From the NCBI GenBank assembly GCA_003518365.1, contig DOYU01000017.1, forward strand, positions 47,721 to 61,524: 13,804 nucleotides of DNA. The letters are read 5' to 3'. The stretch is from Candidatus Magasanikiibacteriota bacterium (GTDB taxonomy: Bacteria > Patescibacteriota > Patescibacteriia > Magasanikbacterales > UBA922). The notes below the pieces were generated by a model. The model saw only the letters and a program-made list of their open reading frames with translations, did not search any database and was not told the origin of the DNA. Made by a program: the position numbers and the translations under genes. This document shows positions 1 to 7,700 of the stretch, piece by piece (position 1 is the stretch's first letter; each line of letters begins with the position of its first letter).

Positions 1-1
1 G

Positions 2-39
2 TGTCACGTGATGAACCCAAAGGTTCATTTTACGTGACA
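2..39. repeat. Hairpin near the window edge
   Basis: An 8-bp outer stem (TGTCACGT at 2-9 with ACGTGACA at 32-39) encloses a 7-bp inner stem (ATGAACC at 11-17 with GGTTCAT at 22-28) and a CAAA loop. It could be a terminator for smpB reading leftward or for a gene outside the window, but the bases where a leftward U-tract would lie are not in the window. A smaller hairpin (CTGCC, TCGT loop, GGCAG) lies at 64-77. I see no gene in 1-140. Confidence 0.5.
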
Positions 40-140
40 ACGTTGCATTATTCACCAACAGCGCTGCCTCGTGGCAGGCCTGAATGCATGCGTAGCGTTT
101 CGTCGAAATGACAATATGCATTTGTATTGAATGTACTGTG

Positions 141-590
141 CTACATGCTTCCTTTTAGATCTCTCATCACGTCTTTTTGTATATCTCGCTCTTTTTTGGT
201 TCTTCGCTTGTCATGGAGTTTCTTTCCCTTGGCAACACCAATTGAGAGCTTGATATGACGCCCATTACTATACACGGAAAGGGGGACAATTGTCAAGCCT
301 TTTTCATGCGATTTTCCTTGTAAATAAGCGATTTCTTTGCGTTTGAGCAACAGTTTTCTTGGTTGCTCCGGATCATACTCCAGTGCTGTTCCTGCATATT
401 TGTAGCGGGGGATATGTGCATTCACGAGCCATGCTTCATCCCCACGAAGGCTGACATAACTGCCTTTGAGTCGTACTGTGCCTGTTCTGATTGCTTTCGT
501 CTCTCTGCCAGTCAATACTAAGCCAGCCTCAAGAGTATCAAGAATTTCATAATCATGATAGGCAAATTTATTTTTTGCGTAGGTAGGCAT
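141..590 (-). CDS. smpB: SsrA-binding protein SmpB
   Basis: SmpB binds tmRNA and delivers it to stalled ribosomes for trans-translation in the cytoplasm. The 149-residue product has the family's length and order: an N-terminal KFAYHDYEILD strand, the GLVLTGRETKAIRTGTVRLKG core matching the tmRNA-binding OB fold, and the basic tail GKKLHDKRRTKKERD that enters the mRNA channel. An in-frame ATG 12 codons upstream (624-626) would add a hydrophobic extension not seen in the family, so MPTYAKNK is taken as the start. No Shine-Dalgarno precedes either ATG. The gene is transcribed away from the rest of block A. I found no tmRNA gene in the 140 bases beside it. Confidence 0.97.
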   Translation of the reverse strand: MPTYAKNKFAYHDYEILDTLEAGLVLTGRETKAIRTGTVRLKGSYVSLRGDEAWLVNAHIPRYKYAGTALEYDPEQPRKLLLKRKEIAYLQGKSHEKGLTIVPLSVYSNGRHIKLSIGVAKGKKLHDKRRTKKERDIQKDVMRDLKGSM

Positions 591-657
591 ATGTTCAACG
601 AACAATAAGCAATTAACAATAAACAAACGTTTGCTTATTGATATATGATCTTTTTGT

Positions 658-686
658 ATAATAGCACGAGCTTGCGTTTCAGTAAA
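658..686 (-). promoter_or_regulatory. Putative sigma70-type promoter for smpB
   Basis: On the minus strand TTTACT (681-686) is followed after 17 bases by TATTAT (658-663), which would start a leader of about 60 bases before the smpB ATG at 590. The leader holds a 10-base inverted repeat, CAATAAGCAA at about 603-612 with TTGCTTATTG at 631-640. A plus-strand TATAAT (657-662) overlaps the same bases but has no convincing -35 element. Confidence 0.5.
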
Positions 687-751
687 ACGCTGAAAAAGGA
701 CGAATATTAGCTTTACTGTGCTTTTTTCTGTACCTTTATGGCGTGCTAGTG

Positions 752-757
752 TATACT
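752..757 (+). promoter_or_regulatory. Possible -10 element (TATACT) before the permease gene
   Basis: TATACT ends 21 bases before the preferred ATG at 779, so transcription would begin about 15 bases ahead of it. No good -35 hexamer is found 16-18 bases upstream. It lies inside the longer reading frame that starts at 743, which is one argument for the later start. Confidence 0.3.
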
Positions 758-778
758 ATTTTCCATAGTAATTCAAGT

Positions 779-1822
779 ATGATAGCGGATAATACGATTT
801 CAATTCGTATGAGGGATATCCTCAAATTTTTTGGAATAATTGCACTTCTGTATATTGTTTATGTTGTGTGGGATATTGTGTTGCTGATTTTTGTGTCTCT
901 TATTTTTGCAGCGCTCATTGATCCTTTTGCCGCATCACTTGCAAAGAAAAAAATGCCACGTGGCATGGCAGTGGTGGTCGTCTATATTGTGTTTTTTGGT
1001 GTTGTCGGGACGGCTGTCGGTATTTTGGCGCCCGTTGTTGCTCATGATGTGCCCCAACTTGTCGCTGCGAGCACTGACGCCTTGTCAGGGGTTGTTTCTC
1101 AGGAGTGGTTCACACAATTTTTTGGAAACAGCGGCGCTCTTGTTCCCACGCAGATAGAAAGTGGATTTTTGAGTTCTGGTACCACCGGCGGTGCATTGAC
1201 AGGAATTTTTTCAACAGTGAGTGGTGTGTTTGGTGGGTTTGTGTCGTTGCTGATTGTGCTTGTGATGACATTTTATCTTGTTGCCCAAGATGATGCGCTC
1301 GGAAAAATTTTACGTTCTCTTGTCCCAGACACGCATATTCCCTATGTGACAAGTGTGTTTAAAAAAATTCAGGATAAACTTGGGGCATGGATTCGAGCAC
1401 AGCTCCTCTTGAGTATTATCATTGGTGTGCTCGTGACCATTGGCTTGTCTATTATTGGAGTAAAGTATGCAGCCGTATTGGGATTGCTTGCTGCTTTACT
1501 GGAATTTATTCCAATCCTCGGCCCGATTTTTGCATCACTTCCAGCACTCTTTTTTGCATTTTCTAGTGGTGGTCTGGTGACGTTTGGCATTGTCCTTGTT
1601 ATGTACATCATCATCCAACAATTGGAAAATCATATTTTCGTACCAAAGGTGATGCAGCGAGCAGTTGGATTGAATCCCATTGTAAGTATTATTGCCATTT
1701 TAGTTGGTGCTCGTGTTGGTGGTATACTTGGTGTGATTCTTGCCATTCCTGTTGCAACCGTGGTGAGTGTTATTATCAAAGACGTTTTTGAAAAACAGCA
1801 AGCTCGTAAAACAGATATATGA
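779..1822 (+). CDS. AI-2E family transporter (PF01594-type multi-span permease)
   Basis: A 347-residue integral membrane protein with about eight hydrophobic segments. Family hallmarks are seen: an N-terminal pair of spans ending in the ALIDPFAASLAKKKMPRG turn, the motif LLEFIPILGP (around residues 240-249), and the C-terminal NPIVSIIAILVGARVGGILGVILAIP segment. Members include E. coli TqsA, linked to AI-2 export, and Na+/H+ antiporters, so the substrate cannot be read from sequence. An upstream in-frame ATG at 743 is rejected because a likely -10 box lies inside the extension. The stop overlaps the next start by four bases (ATGA), so the two genes are probably translationally coupled. Confidence 0.9.
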   Translation: MIADNTISIRMRDILKFFGIIALLYIVYVVWDIVLLIFVSLIFAALIDPFAASLAKKKMPRGMAVVVVYIVFFGVVGTAVGILAPVVAHDVPQLVAASTDALSGVVSQEWFTQFFGNSGALVPTQIESGFLSSGTTGGALTGIFSTVSGVFGGFVSLLIVLVMTFYLVAQDDALGKILRSLVPDTHIPYVTSVFKKIQDKLGAWIRAQLLLSIIIGVLVTIGLSIIGVKYAAVLGLLAALLEFIPILGPIFASLPALFFAFSSGGLVTFGIVLVMYIIIQQLENHIFVPKVMQRAVGLNPIVSIIAILVGARVGGILGVILAIPVATVVSVIIKDVFEKQQARKTDI

Positions 1823-2595
1823 TTCGATTTTTTTTATTTCATCTTCGTGCCGTTGTCACTGCGTTTGTCGCGGCTGGACTCTTTGAAAGTGTTGTCAGAT
1901 TTTCAGACGTATGGTACAGCCTCGGCAGTGTTATTCTTTTTGGTGTTGTCGTTGCTGTAGTGTGTAATCGCTACGTCAATATCAGAATGGCATTGTGGGA
2001 CATGGCACTCATCTTGCTTGCGTATATTGCGACTATTTTTCTTATCATTTTGACAGAATGGCGTATCGTCATCGTGCTGCTCGAAGTATTGGGCGCCTGT
2101 ACCGTAGGAGCGTTGGTGGATATTTTACTTTCAAATACGGATACCACCCCAGTCTATGTCAAAAAAGCATTTCGTCGTATTCGAGTGATGTCGTGGGTAT
2201 TTATTTGTGCAGCATTTTTTATTACGGCATACGCCATGTCGTTCTTTTTCGCACAGATTCCTTTAGGAGTGCTCTTTGTGTTTGTGGGGTTGCTTTCCGC
2301 ATTCTGTTCATACGCAATATGGCGGATGTATTATCAAGTGCCGTCTGCACGATTTACAATTTGGCTCATTATCATGTCAGTCATGAGCATGGAACTTTTT
2401 TGGGTAATTCACTTGTTACCATTTGGATATGTGGTGCTTGGATTTTTGCTTACCTGGTTGTGGTATCTTTTGTTGTTGTTGATGCGGTTTCATATCAGCT
2501 CTGAAGGAATCCGTTGGAAGCAGCAGGTACGTTTTTTGTTGATGAATGCGGTGGTGTTCATAGCGTTGTTGCTGTTTGTGATACGATGGATATAG
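1819..2595 (+). CDS. Multi-span membrane protein of unknown function
   Basis: A 258-residue, highly hydrophobic protein with roughly eight predicted spans and almost no long soluble loops. The largest is a basic segment near residues 113-123 (VKKAFRRIRV), probably cytoplasmic. I recognise no family motif. It starts in the ATGA overlap with the permease gene, so both should be made from one mRNA. The overlap suggests a partner or accessory subunit of the permease, but that is inference. A short basic stretch (IRWKQQVRF) precedes the last span. Confidence 0.8.
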   Translation: MIRFFLFHLRAVVTAFVAAGLFESVVRFSDVWYSLGSVILFGVVVAVVCNRYVNIRMALWDMALILLAYIATIFLIILTEWRIVIVLLEVLGACTVGALVDILLSNTDTTPVYVKKAFRRIRVMSWVFICAAFFITAYAMSFFFAQIPLGVLFVFVGLLSAFCSYAIWRMYYQVPSARFTIWLIIMSVMSMELFWVIHLLPFGYVVLGFLLTWLWYLLLLLMRFHISSEGIRWKQQVRFLLMNAVVFIALLLFVIRWI

Positions 2596-2625
2596 GCAAT
2601 AAACAATAAGCAGAATAAGCATCTT

Positions 2626-2656
2626 ATTAGAAATTAGATAATTAGAAATTAGAAAT
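2626..2656. repeat. AT-rich short tandem repeat
   Basis: The 12-mer ATTAGAAATTAG occurs at 2626-2637 and 2641-2652, followed by a partial third copy, directly upstream of the start codon at 2660. Just before it, AATAAGC-like words recur at 2606-2620. It may act as an unstructured AT-rich leader in place of a Shine-Dalgarno. Confidence 0.7.
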
Positions 2657-2659
2657 TGT

Positions 2660-3715
2660 ATGTCCCATCCACCACATTTGCCACCAAAAAGTTGTTCTGT
2701 CCCACTCTATCGACGGCTCATGTTGAGCAGTTCACTGATTGTTATTACCATTATTGCGCTCGCCAGTGGGCTCGTTGGTGGTATTGTTTCAGATGTGTAT
2801 ATTGTGCCAGAACAGTACACGACAGGGACCGGGGTGGTATCGAGAGGGAATGCACATCTTGTAAAAGAGTTAGAAGATCCTATATTTCTTCGTGATCAAT
2901 TACGGAAAACCGTCACACTTGTACAGAAAAGCGTATATTCATTAGAGGGATATCTTCCGCTTGATTATACATTGACTGGGGTACTACTGACGGATACCGG
3001 TTGGTTTGTGATTCCTCAGCTAGGCGAGCTCTCACCAGCCGCTGATGAGTGGATTGCTGTAGCTATGAATGGAGAAGTCTATGACGTCAAGACATTTATT
3101 ACTGATGCAAGATCAGGTGTGGTCTATGGGTCACTCCAAGCGAATGGATTTCGTGTCACATCATTTGCAGATCTTTCTTCGTTGACACCTGGTTTGTCAC
3201 TCTGGGCACTGCGGAATGGAAATTTGGAAAGAACAGCATTGGCATATCCAGAGGCACGCACAGGAGAAAGCGCAGATACACTCGGCAATGCGCAGTATCT
3301 GTTTCATACCGAAGCGACACTTCCATTTGGGACGGTGCTCTGGACAGATGATGGTGCATTTTTTGGATTTGTAAATGATGCTGGTGTTCTTGTCCCATGG
3401 TTTATGATAGAATCTATGTATACTGATGTGTTGTCTGGAAACGAGATCACCTATACGCCTCTTCCCGTGACAGGGAACGTCGTACTGCTTACAGAAAAAC
3501 AAAGTGCCCTCGCTGCTGGCGCACGATATGGATTTTTTTTGGACACGGTTGATGCCAGTACATCATTGCAAGCAAACGATTTGATAACGCATATTGGTGA
3601 TACAACCATTGATCCATGGACCGTGCAAGCTCAGATAGCATTACAAAATGGAGATACGATTTTTTTACGAGTATTGCGAGAAGGGGAAAGACAAGATGTC
3701 GTGTTGAACAAATAA
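2660..3715 (+). CDS. Membrane-anchored HtrA-like pseudoprotease with C-terminal PDZ-like domain
   Basis: A 351-residue protein: short cytoplasmic tail, one span (about 22-46), an extracytoplasmic region with an HtrA/trypsin-like pattern (about 75-260), and a PDZ-like end (about 283-350; GFFLDTVDASTSLQANDLITHIGD). The usual HtrA order is recognisable. TGVLLTDTGWFVIPQL corresponds to the GSGxIxxxGYIVTNxHV strand, but Leu121 sits where the catalytic His should be. FGTVLWTDDGAFFGF corresponds to GNSGGPL..DGxxxGI, but Val226 replaces the nucleophilic Ser. It is therefore probably a non-proteolytic binding or chaperone-like protein of the cell surface. The alignment is by eye and the trypsin-like fold is an inference. 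There is no Shine-Dalgarno. Confidence 0.72.
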   Translation: MSHPPHLPPKSCSVPLYRRLMLSSSLIVITIIALASGLVGGIVSDVYIVPEQYTTGTGVVSRGNAHLVKELEDPIFLRDQLRKTVTLVQKSVYSLEGYLPLDYTLTGVLLTDTGWFVIPQLGELSPAADEWIAVAMNGEVYDVKTFITDARSGVVYGSLQANGFRVTSFADLSSLTPGLSLWALRNGNLERTALAYPEARTGESADTLGNAQYLFHTEATLPFGTVLWTDDGAFFGFVNDAGVLVPWFMIESMYTDVLSGNEITYTPLPVTGNVVLLTEKQSALAAGARYGFFLDTVDASTSLQANDLITHIGDTTIDPWTVQAQIALQNGDTIFLRVLREGERQDVVLNK

Positions 3716-3717
3716 CA

Positions 3718-3785
3718 ATAGGTAGTGTGGTAGGGAAGAACATAAAAAAACATTCCTTCCTCTTACACCTATATCCTTTCTTTTA
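3718..3785 (+). terminator. Possible intrinsic terminator after the HtrA-like gene
   Basis: ATAGGT...GGGAAG (3718-3737) pairs imperfectly with CTTCCTCTTACACCTAT (3756-3772) around an A-rich loop, and a pyrimidine-rich stretch ending in CTTTCTTTTA follows. The stem has bulges, so termination is likely incomplete. The stop codon of the preceding gene is at 3713-3715. Confidence 0.4.
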
Positions 3786-3800
3786 TATCATTTCAAATTG

Positions 3801-3806
3801 TATATT
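3801..3806 (+). promoter_or_regulatory. Possible -10 element (TATATT) before the Wzz-like gene
   Basis: TATATT lies 18 bases before the ATG at 3824. The hexamer 17 bases further up (TTCTTT) is a poor -35. It would give a leader of about 11 bases. It follows the possible terminator at 3718-3785, which would make 3824-9897 a separate transcription unit. Confidence 0.28.
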
Positions 3807-3823
3807 TAACTTTCATAGAGTAT

Positions 3824-4423
3824 ATGCATCATTCACCCTTTTCTCGTATCCGCAATGGATTTAAGGTTGTTATCGCTGTTGGGTTAATCACCTCAGTGCT
3901 CGCTGCAGGTGCAACCTTTTTATTTCCACTTCAGTATAGGGCTGATGCAGGGATCCTTATTATTTCTCAGTCACGTTATGGAGTTGATCCTTATACTGTC
4001 GCAAAGTCAGCAGAACGGATTGGAGAAAATTTAGTCCAAGTCATGAAGACCGATGATTTTTATCAAAAAGTTCACGAGACAGAAGGGTATCACGTGCAGT
4101 GGCAAGTATTCGATGAACTGACGGCTCGAAAGAAAAGAAAAGCATGGCAAAATGATGTTCAGGGAGCTATGGTATACGGAACGGGTGTCCTGAATATCAG
4201 TGCGTATAGTACTGATGCAACGCAGGCCGCTGCGTTGGCAGGCGCGACTGCAGATGCGATGGTGTCAAAAGGATGGCAATATGTGGGTGGCGATGTGACA
4301 TTGCAAGTGGTGAATCAGCCAGTTGTGACAGATTGGCCAGTACGTCCAAATATTGCGTTCAATGCATTGCTCGGCGCTTTCTTAGGTGTCTTGGGTAGTG
4401 CATTTTTTGTAAGTCGTAAATAA
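3824..4423 (+). CDS. Wzz/CapA-like chain-length determinant (polysaccharide co-polymerase)
   Basis: A 199-residue protein with the layout of small Wzz/YveK/CapA-type proteins: a basic N-terminus, a first span (about 13-33), an extracytoplasmic helical domain, the proline motif VTDWPVRPN (about 168-176) and a second span at the C-terminus ending in SRK. The proline-rich motif just before the second span is characteristic of polysaccharide co-polymerases, which set chain length of surface glycans. In Gram-positive systems the CapA-type protein also activates a cytoplasmic kinase. A glycosyltransferase-kinase fusion lies two genes downstream, which fits a glycan role. There is no BY-kinase domain in this protein. 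Confidence 0.75.
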   Translation: MHHSPFSRIRNGFKVVIAVGLITSVLAAGATFLFPLQYRADAGILIISQSRYGVDPYTVAKSAERIGENLVQVMKTDDFYQKVHETEGYHVQWQVFDELTARKKRKAWQNDVQGAMVYGTGVLNISAYSTDATQAAALAGATADAMVSKGWQYVGGDVTLQVVNQPVVTDWPVRPNIAFNALLGAFLGVLGSAFFVSRK

Positions 4424-4432
4424 TTTACGTAT

Positions 4433-4747
4433 ATGGAAAATACAACAAAAGAATTGACAATTCTCGATGCAGCGAAAAAGATTTTTGAAGAAAAACAACT
4501 CAATATTTCTGATGATGAAGTCAAAGAAGAGTTTATTCAGGATATTGCAAAAAGTATTCAAGATCGTATTGATGCCAATATTCTTTCTTCTTTGAATGAA
4601 CGGCAGTTGGAAGATTTTGATAAATTGGGTGAAGATGGAGGAGATCCACAAGATGTTCGAGAATTTATTGATGCAAATGTTGAAAATCTTCCTACGTTAA
4701 TTGCAAGAGCTATTATTGATGTTCGAAATTTGTATCTTTCACAGTAG
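4433..4747 (+). CDS. Small acidic helical protein, possibly DUF5663-like
   Basis: A 104-residue, strongly acidic, all-helical protein with no hydrophobic segment. The pattern TILDAAKKIFEEKQLNISDD, then QDIAKSIQDRIDANILSSLNERQLEDFDKL, resembles the small DUF5663-type proteins common in CPR genomes; this is recalled from memory and is not certain. It follows the Wzz-like gene by nine bases and precedes the giant gene by 20, so it is probably co-transcribed with both. It has no Shine-Dalgarno. A role as a small cytoplasmic adaptor for the giant protein is conceivable but rests only on position. Confidence 0.7.
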   Translation: MENTTKELTILDAAKKIFEEKQLNISDDEVKEEFIQDIAKSIQDRIDANILSSLNERQLEDFDKLGEDGGDPQDVREFIDANVENLPTLIARAIIDVRNLYLSQ

Positions 4748-4767
4748 TCCATAACATATTATATTAT

Positions 4768-7700
4768 ATGCCAAGAAATGAGGCTTCAAGTTCAAATCAA
4801 AGTCAACGGGATATCCGTTCAATTATTGAAGGTGGATTGAAAATTGTTGATATGGGTGACATTGCTGAGGCTGAAGCTCATGATCGTGCGCAAAAAGTTA
4901 TTCATGAAGAATCAGGACCAGAACGTGAAAAGGGATGGCGACGATTGAGTTGGAACAACATAAAAAATGAAGGAAAAAAAATATGGGGTGGATTAACAAA
5001 AAATTATCGAAGAAATAAAGAACTTCAGCGATTGCGTGGAGTTATGGAAATGGATGAGGATCTCTATGCTGATAATGATGAACAGCGTTCTGGTGATCTT
5101 GTTGATAGAGAATCTCATGAACAAGCTGTCCGTGCGACGCTCGAACGATTTGATTCTCGGTATGAGGATGAAGATGTGTTGCAGTCTGGTGAGACACGAA
5201 GTGTTTATACCAAGAATGAACAGCAAGAACATGTAAAAGAATTGCGAAGTCAAATATTTGATCTCATTACAGAGTATGCAAGTACCGACATGTGGGATGC
5301 TGATTTTCTTGATGAAAAGAAAAAAATTTACGATCAATTTTTTCATGGAAAAAAGCGTCCCAAAGTATCACTCTATGCCGACAATGCGCTTGATATAGCC
5401 AAGATGATTAAAAAGGGAGAAATGCACTTAGAAAGTTTAGAAAAAATAGATAAAATAACGGTCGGAAAAGCAAAATCTGCATTGAAAACAGAGGCTCGCT
5501 ATACAGCGTTAGATAAATCTGTTGATTTTTTGCAACGAAATAGTATTACGGACAAACTGCCTCCTTCTGTTATTACGACAGGTGTTGCCCTTGCATTTGG
5601 TGCATCAACTGTAGCAAAGAGTATGGCAACCAAGTTTGCCAAAGCTGTCACCTTTGGGTTGGCTGGTGGAGTCATTGCTGGTGCGACAAAGGGTGTTGTG
5701 GAAAATCAAAAATTGAAAGCAGAACGAGCAGAAGTTTCACGAGGTGTGGCGAGAGGGGAGATAATTCCTGAAACTGCGGAACGTCGAAAAGAAATGGCAA
5801 AGTTTGTGATGGAAATGAAAAGTGCACAGGAAATTATTGATACATTTTATACAGCATATTTAGAAAAAGATGGATCCTTCAAAAAAGATCTTTCTCCTGA
5901 ACAAATGACTGCTGCAGTAAAAGCGTTGGCAGAAATTGATGCGCGCATTGAGTTTGGAGATACAAATAAAGTGGATACCATTTCATACGAAGGGAAAGAA
6001 ATGCAAAGTTTGCATACAGATCTCATGCTCTTGCGTGCACAAATGAAAGTTGCGTTGCGAAAGCATTTGGGAGTTTCACGAGAACAATTTCAGACAATCC
6101 TTGAAGAAAAAAGTGAAGACTTTTTGTCTTCGCTCTCTTCTGAAAAAGAAGACAAAGATGCCAATGAAAAGAAATTTCGAAGAAAGAAAGTATTAAGAGC
6201 AGCATTAAAGGGGGCCACATTGGGGATGGCATTTGGAATCGCTGCACAGGAAGTCGCGGCATTTTTCAATGATGATGTTGACGGTGCTGTGGAACATATT
6301 TTTAACAATAGTACTGAGTCTGCAGGAGCAAAAACAACGCTTGCTTCCTTATTTTCTTGGGGAGAGCATAGCGCTGCATTGACGCCAGAAGCATCCGAAT
6401 TGGCATATTTGGCCATTGACCATGATGCTGTTATCGATTCTGTGGATGGAAGCCATCTTGCGATTGGTTTACCAAAAGGATTTGAAGTTGTGAATATAGA
6501 TGGAGTTCCAACATTGGCGACACCAGATCATTACGTTGTGCCGTTAGTATTTGATGCATCAGGTGGTCTTGATGAAGCTACAAAGAACGCGTTGCATGGT
6601 ATTGGGTTGGATACGCAAAATGAAACTTTTGGGTCAGAGACGATTGTTACAACATCTGTGGTACACGAAACAATACCTGCTCATGATTATTTGAATGAGC
6701 AAGCGTTGAATGAACCTGGATGGTACCAACGCACCGAGCGTTCTATCTGGTTGGGGAATGATACTCCGATGACGGTTGGTCCAGATGGAAAATTGCATGG
6801 TGCTGATTTTAATGAATTGCGTGCGTATCTCGCAGGAGAAAAACTTGGGATAGGAAAAGGGTTTTCTGGTTTCAAAGCTGATGGATCTGCTCAGATGCGT
6901 ATTGATATGAAAGAGTATCAGGAGCACGCCGGAGCACAAACTGCTGGTTCAAAACATGATAGTCTTATTGGTAAGCCGGGTAAGGCGCTTGCCGAAAAGC
7001 GACTTTTTTGGGAACTCACTCCAGTGAAAGATGGCCCCACGTTTCAAGTTCCCTTTGTGCAAAATCCTGATGGTACGGTAACTGCTGACATTTCTCCCGA
7101 TAGCCCTATTTATCAGATGGGATTAAAAGTGGGCGCAGATGGAAAGCTTATTAGAGATGTTTATCTTTCTGAAATCGTTGAACATCCTGCGGATGGCGGA
7201 CGTCAGTTGATTTATGCTTCTGGGAGAGGAAACGGTGAGCTTGCTGATGTCGGTGTAGAAAAAACAATTGTTGCAGAACAACAAGCATTTGATAATAAAG
7301 TAGATATTTCGTCGGTGGTACCTCAACCCGTTGCTGAAGGGCCAGAGACGGTACCTATTATTCCAATTTTTACAACAGGGAGAAAAGAACTTGAAAAAGC
7401 GTCACGTATTTCTGATATCACGGATGATTATCTTACTGCCATGTTTAGTGAAAAAGGAAGTAAATTTGGTAAAAATGAAATAAGTAAAACGCTGAAGGAA
7501 AATCCATCTGCTCAGTTGGATCAATATAAAGAAATCGAGGATTATTTTTCCCGCATGAAAAAAAGTGAACTTCGTGATGTCACAAAGTTAGCGGGACAAA
7601 TTGATACACCGATGGGGAAAGATGTAAAAATAAGTGTGTGTATTCCTGCTGCGGGGCATCAAGAAGGAAAGCATATTTACAAGACACTCGAAAGTTATCT

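Noticed and set aside
1..140. tmRNA (ssrA) next to smpB
   Set aside because: Neither strand shows an acceptor stem, T-loop or CCA end; only short hairpins are present.
743..778. Earlier start for the AI-2E permease
   Set aside because: The 12 added residues are not family-like and would cover the TATACT -10 candidate.
3755..3823. CRISPR array or other spaced direct repeats
   Set aside because: No regularly spaced repeats of 20 or more bases were seen here or elsewhere in the window; repeats are short words or inverted pairs.
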